This document shows positions 56,014 through 64,000 of a stretch of DNA of 64,000 bases, piece after piece. The stretch is taken from contig NZ_JADQDP010000008.1 in assembly GCF_015694735.1 (NCBI RefSeq), positions 62,001 through 126,000 of the forward strand, given 5' to 3'. Position numbers and translations under genes: made by a program. Each line of letters starts with the position of its first letter. Position 1 is the first letter of the stretch. This DNA is from Hymenobacter properus (GTDB taxonomy: Bacteria > Bacteroidota > Bacteroidia > Cytophagales > Hymenobacteraceae). The notes under the pieces were generated by a model, which saw nothing but the letters and a program-made list of their open reading frames with translations, ran no database searches and was not told where the DNA came from.

Positions 56014-57444
56014 ATGGAGCTAACCCTGTTTCAACTCAACGATGTGCACGGCTACCTGAACCTGCACCAGGAAGTATTCTACGGCCCTACCGGCCCCGAA
56101 TACCGCCGCTGCGGGGGCTACGCCCGCATTGCCTCGCTGCTGGGGGCGTTGCGCCAGACCTATCCCGAAAGCCTGCTTTTTGACGGCGGCGATACCTTCC
56201 ACGGCACCCGGCCGGTGGTGGCCACGCAGGGCGACATCCTGCCCGATATCCTCAACGAGCTGGGCATCGCGGCCATGACCGCGCACTGGGACTTTGCCTA
56301 CGGCCCGGCGCATTTGAAAGAGCTGGCCGGCCGGCTGAACTACCCGCTGCTGGCCGCTAACGTCTTTCACCTCGATACGGGTGAACTGGCCTACGCGCCT
56401 ACCAAACTCTTTGAAGTGGCCGGGCTGCGCGTGGGCGTGGTGGGCCTGGCCTGCCCCATCGTGGACAAGACCATGCCGGCGCACTTCAGCACCGGCCTGC
56501 GCTTCACCGACGGCGTGGCCGAGCTGCCGGGCCACGTGCAGCGCCTGCGCACCGAGGAGCGGGCCGATGTGGTGATTCTGCTCTCGCACTGCGGCTTTCC
56601 GCAGGACGTGGCCCTGCTCGAAGGCTGCCCTGGCATCGACGTCTGTTTGAGCAGCCACACCCACAACCGGCTGTATCAGCCCTTCGTGGCGGGCGGGGCG
56701 CTGGTCATTCAGTCGGGCGCGCACGGCTCGTTTCTGGGTCGGCTCACGCTCACCATTGAGGAAGGGCGCGTGACCGGCCACTCCCACGAACTGCACGAAA
56801 TCAGCGAAGGTATTGTGCCCGACTCGGCCCTGCAGGCCCGCATCGACGCGGCGCTGGTACCCTTTGCCAACCTGCGTGAGGTAGTGGGCGTGACGGCCAC
56901 CGGGCTGCACCGGGGCACGTCGGTGGAGTGCCCGGCCGATGATTTCCTGCTGGCCAGCCTGCGGGCGCTGGTGCCAGCCGACCTGTATTTCTCCAACGGC
57001 TGGCGCTACGGCGCGCCAATTCCCCCTGGCCCGGTATCGCTCAACGACCTCTACGACCTGGTGCCGATGGACCCCGAGATTGAAACTGTGGAACTGACCG
57101 GAGCCGAACTGCGCGAGATGCTGGAAAAGAACCTCGAAGGCACCTACAGCCACGATGCGCTGCACCAGATGGGCGGCTACGTGAAGCGCGCGCTGGGGCT
57201 GAAAGCCTATTTCAAGGCCGAAAACCCCAAAGGCAGCCGCCTGCAAACAGTGTTCGTGCAGGACCAGCCCCTGGACCCGGACCGGACCTACACGGCCGCC
57301 TTCATCACCTCGCAGGGCGTGCCGCACCAGTTTGGCCGCAACCGCCGTAAAACCGGCCAGCACGCCGTGGCCGCCATGCGCGCGTTTCTCAAGCAGCACC
57401 GCCCCCTGGTGGTGCACCCGCACGACACGTTTGTGGTGGTGTAA
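56014..57444 (+). CDS. cytoplasmic SoxB-like/5'-nucleotidase-family metallophosphatase
   Basis: 476 aa, no signal peptide (starts MELTLFQLNDVHGYLN). Dimetal motifs: NDVHG, DGGDTFHGT, SHCGFPQD, SSHTHNR. Where 5'-nucleotidases have GNHE/D, it has AHWDFAYG (His91, Trp92, Asp93), the HWxF pattern I associate with the thiosulfohydrolase SoxB. The C-terminal domain has EKNLEGTYSHDALHQMGGYV, again similar to SoxB. Real SoxB is periplasmic with SoxXAYZ partners, all absent here, so the substrate is uncertain; it could be a sulfur-ester hydrolase or a nucleotidase. Confidence 0.7.
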   Translation: MELTLFQLNDVHGYLNLHQEVFYGPTGPEYRRCGGYARIASLLGALRQTYPESLLFDGGDTFHGTRPVVATQGDILPDILNELGIAAMTAHWDFAYGPAHLKELAGRLNYPLLAANVFHLDTGELAYAPTKLFEVAGLRVGVVGLACPIVDKTMPAHFSTGLRFTDGVAELPGHVQRLRTEERADVVILLSHCGFPQDVALLEGCPGIDVCLSSHTHNRLYQPFVAGGALVIQSGAHGSFLGRLTLTIEEGRVTGHSHELHEISEGIVPDSALQARIDAALVPFANLREVVGVTATGLHRGTSVECPADDFLLASLRALVPADLYFSNGWRYGAPIPPGPVSLNDLYDLVPMDPEIETVELTGAELREMLEKNLEGTYSHDALHQMGGYVKRALGLKAYFKAENPKGSRLQTVFVQDQPLDPDRTYTAAFITSQGVPHQFGRNRRKTGQHAVAAMRAFLKQHRPLVVHPHDTFVVV

Positions 57445-57483
57445 TACCGGGGCTAACCGACGCTTTCCCCGTACCGTTTTCTT

Positions 57484-57768
57484 ATGCTCCCTTCGCTAAC
57501 GCCAACGCCCAACTACGACCAGCAGCAGCTGGCTGCCGCGCGCACCCGTATGGCCAACGAGCGCACCTTTCTGACCTATCTGCGCACCAGCCTCGCCTTG
57601 GTCGGCTTTGGACTGGCGTTGATTCAGCTGCATCCATTGCGCGCCTCCGGCCTCGGATACGGCGCGCTGGCGGTTGCGGGCCTTATGCTACTGGTAGGCT
57701 GGCTGCGATTTCGGATGCGGCAGCGCGAGATTGAAGGATGCCAAGTGCCCTCTCCTATTCTTCACTGA
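57484..57768 (+). CDS. DUF202-family small membrane protein
   Basis: 94 aa. The signature ARTRMANERTFLTYLRTSLALVG is typical of DUF202, followed by a second membrane helix (LGYGALAVAGLMLLVGWLRF). Role unknown. It ends the rightward sulfur island; the next gene is convergent. Confidence 0.88.
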   Translation: MLPSLTPTPNYDQQQLAAARTRMANERTFLTYLRTSLALVGFGLALIQLHPLRASGLGYGALAVAGLMLLVGWLRFRMRQREIEGCQVPSPILH

Positions 57769-57823
57769 GGAGCTGAAATGGGCGGTCGCGGGGCAACAAG
57801 CAGCAATTAAACCAACCGAAAGG

Positions 57824-58096
57824 CTAACCAAGGCCGCCCTGGGCAGTATTTGAGTCGGCCGTTGCGGGCCCGGGCCCGATTACCGCCCGCAGTTGGGGGC
57901 CGTCAAAAGGAAGGCCCATCAGGGGGGCCAGCAGGCACCAGTCGAAGGCACCCATGGATAGCGGCAATAGTCCGGCAATGGCCAGTGGCCAGCCTTTGCG
58001 GCCCTGGGCCAGACCGGCCGCAATCAACGACGTGCCGGCGGCTACACGGGTAACCCGGCCAGCGGGAGAGGCGATAAAACGCAGGAAGTTATCCAT
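57824..58096 (-). CDS. DUF2892-like small membrane protein
   Basis: 90 aa. MDNFLRFIASPAGRVTRVAAG followed by GLLPLSMGAFDWCLLAPLMG is the pattern of DUF2892 proteins, in which a membrane hairpin holds a Cys (here in DWCLLAP). In YgaP this module is fused to a rhodanese, so it may help handle sulfane sulfur at the membrane. Identified on pattern only. Confidence 0.75.
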   Translation of the reverse strand: MDNFLRFIASPAGRVTRVAAGTSLIAAGLAQGRKGWPLAIAGLLPLSMGAFDWCLLAPLMGLPFDGPQLRAVIGPGPATADSNTAQGGLG

Positions 58097-58237
58097 CGAG
58101 AAAAGGCTTAGAAGTTGGTAAGGGGCGTGTTATCTGGCTATACGTCAACCAGGCCAGGGCAGGCAAAGCGTAGGCCTGATTCGCGGCAGGTGCAAACAGG
58201 CAGGTAGAAGTCGGCTGCGTTGAACAGTTGGTTTTGG

Positions 58238-60316
58238 TCAACCTGGGCGCAGGCCTCGCTGCCGGATTTCGGGCGGCGCGGGAGTCAGCGCGGGACGTTC
58301 CAGCGTGTGCACGGCCTGCCGCAGCTGCTGTACGGCGGGGTTGTCTTTCAGCGTGTCCAGGCCAGCTATCACGGCCAGAACCTTGGTCACGTTTTCCTGG
58401 TTGAGGCCCGCCAGCTCCGGCTTCTTCGCCACCTGCCGGCTCACTTCCTGCAAACGGGCGGCCTCCAGGTTTGCGGCGTGGCCGCGGAGCTCCTTCACCA
58501 CCACGCCCGCCGCCTCGATGAAGGATTGCCGGGCCTGGTCGTGGACCTGCGAGTCGCTGGGCACCAGTTGTGGGCCGGCTTGGCGCTGCTGCTCCTGAGC
58601 GGCGGCTAGCTGCCGGCGCTCGGCAGCATCCGGCGCGGGCTCAATCACGGTGGCCCGGGGGTTAGCCGCCAGCGCGTCCAGCGCGGCGCTGATAGCGGGC
58701 AGCTGCGCCGAATCGGGCCGGTAGCGCAACGTAAGCTCGGTGGCAATTCCCCGGGCCACGGGAGTTTCCAGCTTGATTGCATGGTCAATGGTCAGCCCCA
58801 CGCGCTCCAGATTATCGCGCAGCTGCGGCAGCTGGGCCACGGCATCGCGGCTCTCGCGGAATTCTACCACCAGCAGCCGCTCCCCCTTGGCGCGGGCCTG
58901 CGCCTGTGCCTCGTGCTGCTGGGCTATTGTGCCCTGGCCGACGATGGGCGCGTTATCCCAATGCTCCTGCCCGAAACCGTACTGGTCCTCGTCGATACCG
59001 CCCAACTCACGCCGTACCACCCGCTGCAGCTGGTCCTGCTTGAGGTCCTGATTCCAGTCCTTGCCCTGGCTTTTCACAATTTCCACGCGGTGCTCAAAAG
59101 CCAGCGCCTGGCTGGCCGCCTGGTTGAAAGTCCCCAGCGCCTCGCGGCTCATCGGCACGTGAAACTGGTAGGTGTGAGCTCCCAGCTTGTTGGAGTGAAT
59201 CAGCTCGTCGCGCAGGGTCTGGCTGCTGGCCGGAGTGTCCGGCTCACCGTTTTCCTGGGCGTACTGCCGGGTAACCTGGTCATTGTAGGCTTTGAGGTGC
59301 TGGCTGAGCGCCTGTACGCCGGCCGGGTGGGCGGCCGTGATTTCGACGGTCAGTCGGTGCTCGTGCTCCCGCACCACTTTCATTGGGTTCTGCTCGCTGG
59401 CCAGGCCCGCCAGCAGCCGGATATCAAAGTGGTGCCCTTGCGTGTCGTTGTCGAAAGCGGCTCGAATAGCTGGAATATGTTCCTCGCTGAGTAGCCGCTT
59501 CAGCTCGAAAATCTTGTTCTGGGTAAGCGTACCGGCTGTCGAAGCATACAAGGCATTGTCGCCGGGGTGCAGCTGCGCGTAGGAAAGCGTATCGAGGGCC
59601 GATTCGCTGACCACCAGCACCGCCGCCGGCCGGCCCTCGGGAAGCTTGCTCAGCCACAGCGAGCGGGTGAACTGGCTTTCGGGGGCCTGGCCCTTGAAGC
59701 CCTCGCCCTTCAGCTCCAGCCCCACCACCCGCCCCTCGTGGTAGGCCGGGAAAGCAGTGTTGACGTAGGTTTTGGTCGGCATTCCCTCCTTCTGCACCGT
59801 GTAGAGCTGGTTGAGGATGCGGCCCGCGAACTGCGGATTGGCAATCGTGCTTTTCGTAATACCGCGCCCTTCCAGGTAGGCCGTGTTTTCGAGCGGCCGG
59901 CAGTGATGGGTGTAGATGCTGTGGAACTTCTCACCCGGCGCGGTTTCCACGATGGGCGGTAGGTCGAGCCGGGGCCGCTGCGCCTCGGGTAGGTTGAGGT
60001 AGGCGCGGAAGTGGTCATTGACCGACTGCCAGAGGTTGCGGCCCGGCAGCGGGGCAAGGCCGGCGATGCGGTCGGAGCTGACCCGGTTCTTCATCCAGTC
60101 GATGACGCTGCCCTTGTCGCGGTCGTCCTGGGCGTTGAAATACATCCAGTCGCCGCCCCGGCCTTTGAACACCACCAGCGTGTCATCGCCCTCGAAAACG
60201 TGCCATTTGCCTTTGCCCAGGTGCTCGCCTTTTCGGAGGTTGTAGCCGAAGTGGCTCAGCAGCTCGGGCAGCTCAACCTGCTCCTTAATCTTCTGGAAGG
60301 TGAGTTCGTGTTCCAT
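58238..60316 (-). CDS. Toprim-domain primase-like mobilisation protein
   Basis: 692 aa. The N-terminus (FQKIKEQVELPELLSHFGYN and WHVFEGDDTLVVFKGRGGDW) resembles the CHC2-type primase entry domain without its zinc Cys. A Toprim core is seen: AVLVVSESALDTLSYAQLHP (catalytic Glu) and RAAFDNDTQGHHFDIRLLAG. The rest is helix-rich, with a Gln- and Ala-rich segment. Such proteins occur in Bacteroidota plasmids with DUF3945 proteins and may prime the transferred strand. It follows the terminator at 60348-60383, so it has its own promoter. Confidence 0.8.
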   Translation of the reverse strand: MEHELTFQKIKEQVELPELLSHFGYNLRKGEHLGKGKWHVFEGDDTLVVFKGRGGDWMYFNAQDDRDKGSVIDWMKNRVSSDRIAGLAPLPGRNLWQSVNDHFRAYLNLPEAQRPRLDLPPIVETAPGEKFHSIYTHHCRPLENTAYLEGRGITKSTIANPQFAGRILNQLYTVQKEGMPTKTYVNTAFPAYHEGRVVGLELKGEGFKGQAPESQFTRSLWLSKLPEGRPAAVLVVSESALDTLSYAQLHPGDNALYASTAGTLTQNKIFELKRLLSEEHIPAIRAAFDNDTQGHHFDIRLLAGLASEQNPMKVVREHEHRLTVEITAAHPAGVQALSQHLKAYNDQVTRQYAQENGEPDTPASSQTLRDELIHSNKLGAHTYQFHVPMSREALGTFNQAASQALAFEHRVEIVKSQGKDWNQDLKQDQLQRVVRRELGGIDEDQYGFGQEHWDNAPIVGQGTIAQQHEAQAQARAKGERLLVVEFRESRDAVAQLPQLRDNLERVGLTIDHAIKLETPVARGIATELTLRYRPDSAQLPAISAALDALAANPRATVIEPAPDAAERRQLAAAQEQQRQAGPQLVPSDSQVHDQARQSFIEAAGVVVKELRGHAANLEAARLQEVSRQVAKKPELAGLNQENVTKVLAVIAGLDTLKDNPAVQQLRQAVHTLERPALTPAPPEIRQRGLRPG

Positions 60317-60347
60317 GGCAAAACGAATTAGTTTGAAGGATGGAAAG

Positions 60348-60383
60348 CAGAAAAAAGAAGCCCGGAAGTGGGCTTCCGGGCTT
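60348..60383 (-). terminator. intrinsic terminator of the DUF3945 gene
   Basis: Read leftward: AAGCCCGGAAG, loop of 4, CTTCCGGGCTT (58-68 and 73-83 of 60300), then C and a run of six T. Perfect 11-bp stem plus T run, 37 bp after the stop at 60420. Confidence 0.85.
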
Positions 60384-60419
60384 ATAGGGTAAGAAATAGA
60401 GGTTTGGAGGGAGGCCCGG

Positions 60420-62624
60420 CTAGTGGCGGGGTCCCCGGGTTTTCACCTGGGGCGCTTCGGCTTTCACGGGGGCCGGGGCCATGGTCGGGGTGGTGGCTTT
60501 CACCGTCTGCTCGGCCCGTGGGGCCTGGCGCTTGCCCAGTTCGTGGGCGGCCGGTTTCACCTCGATGCAGGCCTTGGCGGCATTTACCTGCACGGTGCCG
60601 TCGAACTTCTGGCCGCCGTTGCCGCTGGCCATGTTGGCCAGCGCGACCACCTTGCCTTCGCGCAGGTCGTGGCTCTGCTCGGGCGTGAGCTTGACGCCGG
60701 CCACGGTATCGTGCAGGGTCACTTTGCTTTCGGGCAGCACCACGACCTTATTCATCGCCTTATCCACGGCCACGTAGCCGTTGAACTCCCGCCCCTGCTC
60801 GTCCTTGAGGCCCCGCACCAGGCCGGCGTTACCCTCGGTTTCGAGCCGCTGGCGCTGCTCTGGCGTGAAGGGCTGTCCCCCAATTTCGTTGGGAATGACC
60901 AGTTTTTCCTGGGGCAATTCCATTTTAAGTGTGGCCGTGCCGTCGGCCTCGCGGTGGAGCACCATCTTGCCTTCGAACTTCACCGGCTCCTGCCCTTCCT
61001 TGCCCGCTACCTGCATGGGCAACAAGTCGGTTTTCTCGCCGCTGAGCAGCTTTTGCAGCTGTCCGCTGCCCGTTAGCTCAGCCAGGTTCAGCCCGAGGGA
61101 GGCCAGCACTTTCTGCGGCACTTCGTCGGCTTTGAACAATGCTGCCGACGGGGCAGGCCCCGCGACGGTCTGGCGGGCGGCCTCCACGCCGGGTTCAGCA
61201 GCCACGGCCGGTGCCTTGGCATCCGGGGCCGGCGGGCCTGGCAAAAGCTCCGGCTGGGCCGCCCCTGCGTGCCGGGTCAGGCGGGCTTGCAAATCCTGAC
61301 GGGTTTTCTCATAGTCGACTTCCAGATTTTGGCGGGTCTTCGGGCCACCGTTCAGGTGGGCGTAGAAGTTCTTGAGAAACGCCGACGCGGGGTTGCCGCT
61401 GGTGTCGATGTCAAATATGCTCTTGCCATCGCGGATGACCTGCTCGGTAGTTTTGCCCTGCTGCTGGGCCAGCTGCTGCACCCGCTGCCCGGCGGCGGCC
61501 TGCTGCACCTGCTCCGGGGCCGTGAGGGCGTGCTTGGGTACGGCTGAGAGCTGGGCACTGAGCGCGTCCCACTGCTTCACCCCAAAAGCTTCACGCACCT
61601 GCTTGCTGCGCTGCGGCTCGTAGTCGTCATCGTAGCCCACTTCCTGCCGCCGGGCGGCGGCCTGCTCGGGCCTCTCAACCACGGCCATGCCGTTCCCCAC
61701 TTGCCGGAAGCCCTGCAGTGCGGCTTCGAGCTGGCCCAGCTTGTGCGACTCGGGGTCATAACTCACCGCGAAGCCGCCGCTGAGCTTGCCGGCCGGGTCG
61801 CGCGCCAGCTGCAAAGCGCCCACTGCCACGCCGGCTTCCTTGAGCTGGTCGAGGTAAGCCCGCATTTCCAGCAACGGGGCCACTTCGTCGCCCTTCTGCT
61901 GCCAGGTGATGCGCAATTCCCCGACCGGCTCCGTGCTGGCCGCGGTATCCGGGGCTGGCGCCACGGGCGGCTGCTCGCGACTTTGCCCCTCCCCTACCGG
62001 TTGTTGCCGTTCCGGCGCGTCGGTGCTTTCGTCTAATTCCGCTCGGGCTTCATCTCGCAACCCATCAGCGTAAGTGGCCCGGCTCTCGTCGGGTCCTTGC
62101 TGCGCGCGGTTGGCCACTACTTCCAGCTCCGCTTCCGCCTCGGTGCGAACAGTGCCGACAGTGGTAGCTACCTCGCTGGCCAGCTCCTCGGCCCGCGTCG
62201 TTAGTTCAGCCTGCTGGGTAGCCTGTGGGGTTACTTGGCCAAATACCTGCAACCGCTGCTCTGGTTCGGTGGCGGTGTAGCCCACACGCCCCTGCTCGGT
62301 GATTTTCCAGTTATCGCCCACCTTTTCCAGCAGCGTAGGCTTTTCTACCGCGAGAAACTTGTCCTCCCGGCCGGGCAGCCTATTGGTGGTAAAGGCCCGC
62401 ATCAGGGCGTGGTCAAAGGCATTCAGCAGGCGGCCATCCGCACCGGGGGCCGGCAGCAGGGCCGCCTGATTGGGATTGGCGGGATTAATCTGAATCTCAT
62501 AGAGGGAGTGCCCGGCGGGCTGCCGCTGCAAGCCCTGGCCGCTGAGGTTGCCGTTGGAAGTCGGCACCGCACTCATGTACCAGCGCTCCGGCGTGGGGGT
62601 ATTCACTTCATCTTGCTCAGCCAT
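60420..62624 (-). CDS. DUF4099/DUF3945-domain plasmid protein
   Basis: 734 aa from ATG 62624 (MAEQDEVNTPTPERWYM). The C-terminal third has DUF4099 (VPQKVLASLGLNLAELTGSG) and DUF3945 repeats (KLVIPNEIGGQPFTPEQRQR, then GVKLTPEQSHDLREGKV), typical of Bacteroidota conjugative plasmids. The N-terminal part carries a low-complexity Glu/Ala/Pro linker and a strand-rich domain. The tail is basic and Pro-rich (ending VKTRGPRH). Precise function is not established; it always travels with mobilisation genes. Confidence 0.8.
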   Translation of the reverse strand: MAEQDEVNTPTPERWYMSAVPTSNGNLSGQGLQRQPAGHSLYEIQINPANPNQAALLPAPGADGRLLNAFDHALMRAFTTNRLPGREDKFLAVEKPTLLEKVGDNWKITEQGRVGYTATEPEQRLQVFGQVTPQATQQAELTTRAEELASEVATTVGTVRTEAEAELEVVANRAQQGPDESRATYADGLRDEARAELDESTDAPERQQPVGEGQSREQPPVAPAPDTAASTEPVGELRITWQQKGDEVAPLLEMRAYLDQLKEAGVAVGALQLARDPAGKLSGGFAVSYDPESHKLGQLEAALQGFRQVGNGMAVVERPEQAAARRQEVGYDDDYEPQRSKQVREAFGVKQWDALSAQLSAVPKHALTAPEQVQQAAAGQRVQQLAQQQGKTTEQVIRDGKSIFDIDTSGNPASAFLKNFYAHLNGGPKTRQNLEVDYEKTRQDLQARLTRHAGAAQPELLPGPPAPDAKAPAVAAEPGVEAARQTVAGPAPSAALFKADEVPQKVLASLGLNLAELTGSGQLQKLLSGEKTDLLPMQVAGKEGQEPVKFEGKMVLHREADGTATLKMELPQEKLVIPNEIGGQPFTPEQRQRLETEGNAGLVRGLKDEQGREFNGYVAVDKAMNKVVVLPESKVTLHDTVAGVKLTPEQSHDLREGKVVALANMASGNGGQKFDGTVQVNAAKACIEVKPAAHELGKRQAPRAEQTVKATTPTMAPAPVKAEAPQVKTRGPRH

Positions 62625-62782
62625 AGGAGGAATGGGTAGGTGAATAAAAGCTGCCCTTCCGGCCGGCGCAGGCGCGGCCAGCCCGGAATTCGACGCTGCA
62701 AACCTACCGGCCTCCATCAGGCCCTGAGCAGAATATTGACGAGTGGGCGGAATTAGGCCGTGAGGTGCCACCTTGACACACG

Positions 62783-62824
62783 AACGGCGCGGAGCCGGAG
62801 CGCTAACCCCGGCTTCGCGCCGTT
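62783..62824. terminator. hairpin between coupling protein and DUF3945 genes
   Basis: AACGGCGCGGAGCCGG (62783-62798) and CCGGCTTCGCGCCGTT (62809-62824) pair with one mismatch over 16 bp. It lies 24 bp after the traG stop in the leftward sense, without a T run. Either a terminator/attenuator between the two mobilisation genes or part of a transfer origin. Confidence 0.45.
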
Positions 62825-62847
62825 TGGCTTACCCACCTGTCCTAGCC

Positions 62848-64000
62848 TTACTTTTCTACTTTCTCCTTGATGAGATGCCGCAGCGTGGGGTCCTGCCCGA
62901 TGCGCAGCAGCTCCCGAGCGCACAGCTCCTTTACCTCGGTTTTCACGCGGTTGAAGTTGGCCTTAATCATCTCCTCGGCCTCGTCCTTGCCGGTGGCCGG
63001 ATTAATAAAGCTGGTGATGTCGGGGATGGGTTGGTAAGCCTGGGCCTCGGCAGCTACTGCCTTCACGTCCACCTTAATGCGGGCGTGAAACACCTTCTGG
63101 TCGATTTCCTCGCCGAAGTTGTCGGCCACCGCGCCCACGAAGTTGCCCTGCGTGAGGTTGGCAATGGTGCTGGCCGGAATCATGCTGTCCATCTGCGTGG
63201 ACAGGCTGGTACTGGTTTCCCGCATATTGATACTCAGGCTCTGGCGCTGCTGCAGAATCTTGCCAAACCGCTCGCTCAGCCACTTGCCGCTGTTGCCCGA
63301 CACCTGCCCGCTGAAGACGTTGCCCACCGTGTTCTTGATGACTTCGGCCTCTTTCTGCCCGTAGTCGCGCTCCAGCTGGGAGAAGTCCTGGAAGCCCAGG
63401 CAGGTGCTCACCTTGTTGCTGCGGGCCGTGGCAATGAGGTTATCGAGCCCCTTGAAGTAGATGGTAGGCAACTCGTCAATGATAATCGAGGATTTGCGCT
63501 TGCCCTTCTGATTCACCAGCTTCACCAGCCGGGCATTGTAGAGGCCCAGCGCGGCCCCATAGATGGCCTGCCGCTCGGGGTTGTTGCCCACGCACAGCAC
63601 TTTGGGCTCCTCATTGCTATTGATGTCGAGCGTAAAATCGTTGCCCGACATTACCCAGTACAGCTGCGGTGAGGCCAGCCGGCCTAGCGGAATCCGGGCG
63701 CTGGCAATCTGCCCTTCCAGCTGCTCAATGGCATCCTTCTGGAAGGCCGATACGAACGGCTTCACCAGGTTCTCAATTTCGGGGTATGAGGCCAGCACCG
63801 GGAAAATCTCCTCATAGTCGCGGCTCAGAAACTCGATGACGTGCGGGAAGGTGCAGTACTTGCCCTTCTCAAACAGCTTCAGAAACCAGATAATGGCCGC
63901 CACGAAGTTGATGGGCGACTCCACGAAAAAGTCGCCCTGTTTCTGAATCCAGCTCTTGTTGAGGTTGAGCATGATGGTCGAGGCGCTTTCGTAGGCATCC
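62848..64000 (-). CDS. traG: TraG/VirD4-like coupling protein, C-terminal part (runs off right edge)
   Basis: The frame is open through base 64000; about 383 residues are visible. SSIIIDELPTIYFKGLDNLI is the Walker B motif, followed by STCLGFQDFSQLERDYGQKE and IKNTVGNVFSGQVSG, the conserved TraG C-terminal core (TraM-recognition region). Walker A lies outside the window. The protein brings relaxase-bound DNA to the type IV secretion channel. Its presence shows the replicon is, or was, conjugative or mobilisable. Confidence 0.88.
   Translation of the reverse strand, partial: DAYESASTIMLNLNKSWIQKQGDFFVESPINFVAAIIWFLKLFEKGKYCTFPHVIEFLSRDYEEIFPVLASYPEIENLVKPFVSAFQKDAIEQLEGQIASARIPLGRLASPQLYWVMSGNDFTLDINSNEEPKVLCVGNNPERQAIYGAALGLYNARLVKLVNQKGKRKSSIIIDELPTIYFKGLDNLIATARSNKVSTCLGFQDFSQLERDYGQKEAEVIKNTVGNVFSGQVSGNSGKWLSERFGKILQQRQSLSINMRETSTSLSTQMDSMIPASTIANLTQGNFVGAVADNFGEEIDQKVFHARIKVDVKAVAAEAQAYQPIPDITSFINPATGKDEAEEMIKANFNRVKTEVKELCARELLRIGQDPTLRHLIKEKVEK

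Overview
The window looks like part of a large plasmid from a GC-rich Bacteroidota, most likely Hymenobacter or a close Cytophagales relative. The pointers are: an iteron origin beside a Rep_3-type initiator; a DUF4099/DUF3945 protein, a Toprim primase-like protein and a TraG-type coupling protein; recurrent Bacteroidota-type -7 boxes (TAnnTTTG and variants) with few clear Shine-Dalgarno sites; and inner-membrane RND pumps fused to an outer-membrane factor. The genus is inferred from style, not from a marker gene. I saw no rRNA, tRNA, CRISPR array or transposase.

Layout. 1-16.2 kb is plasmid backbone and accessory genes: topA (runs off the left edge), a GNAT enzyme, a small HTH protein, five small unknown genes read leftward, the origin (about 5.1-5.5 kb) with rep, a low-GC DUF2971 gene, a primary-type sigma factor, a leftward block of unknown proteins, an ArdC-like antirestriction protein and an AbiEi/AbiEii toxin-antitoxin pair. 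A roughly 70-bp intergenic block with near-identical sequence precedes three leftward genes here. 16.3-34.8 kb is a metal and efflux island: Cys-rich leader protein, CzcA-TolC fusion, CzcB, YnfA, P-type metal ATPase with a His/Asp-rich tail, two DUF305 lipoproteins, ZIP transporter, then leftward tlpA-like, HAE1-type RND adaptor, pump and TolC genes.

35.7-58.1 kb is a sulfur and respiration island: ArsR-family sensor, TauE/SafE permease, persulfide dioxygenase-rhodanese fusion, rhodanese, split YeeE/YedE transporter around a methyltransferase, TsdA-like dihaem cytochrome, OprD-like porin, DsrE protein, MFS transporter, AraC regulator, cytochrome oxidase subunits II and I, DUF983, peroxiredoxin, human-type sulfide:quinone oxidoreductase, and a SoxB-like metallophosphatase. 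The parts suggest a portable route: sulfide and thiosulfate enter, SQR feeds quinone, TsdA feeds cytochrome c, the oxidase consumes the electrons, and persulfide is cleared by the dioxygenase and sulfurtransferases. An ATGAA-N6-TTCAT operator occurs in the promoters of arsR, the tauE operon and, 9 kb away, tlpA, defining a candidate persulfide-responsive regulon.

58.2-64 kb returns to leftward mobilisation genes: Toprim primase-like protein, DUF3945 protein and a TraG-like coupling protein running off the right edge.
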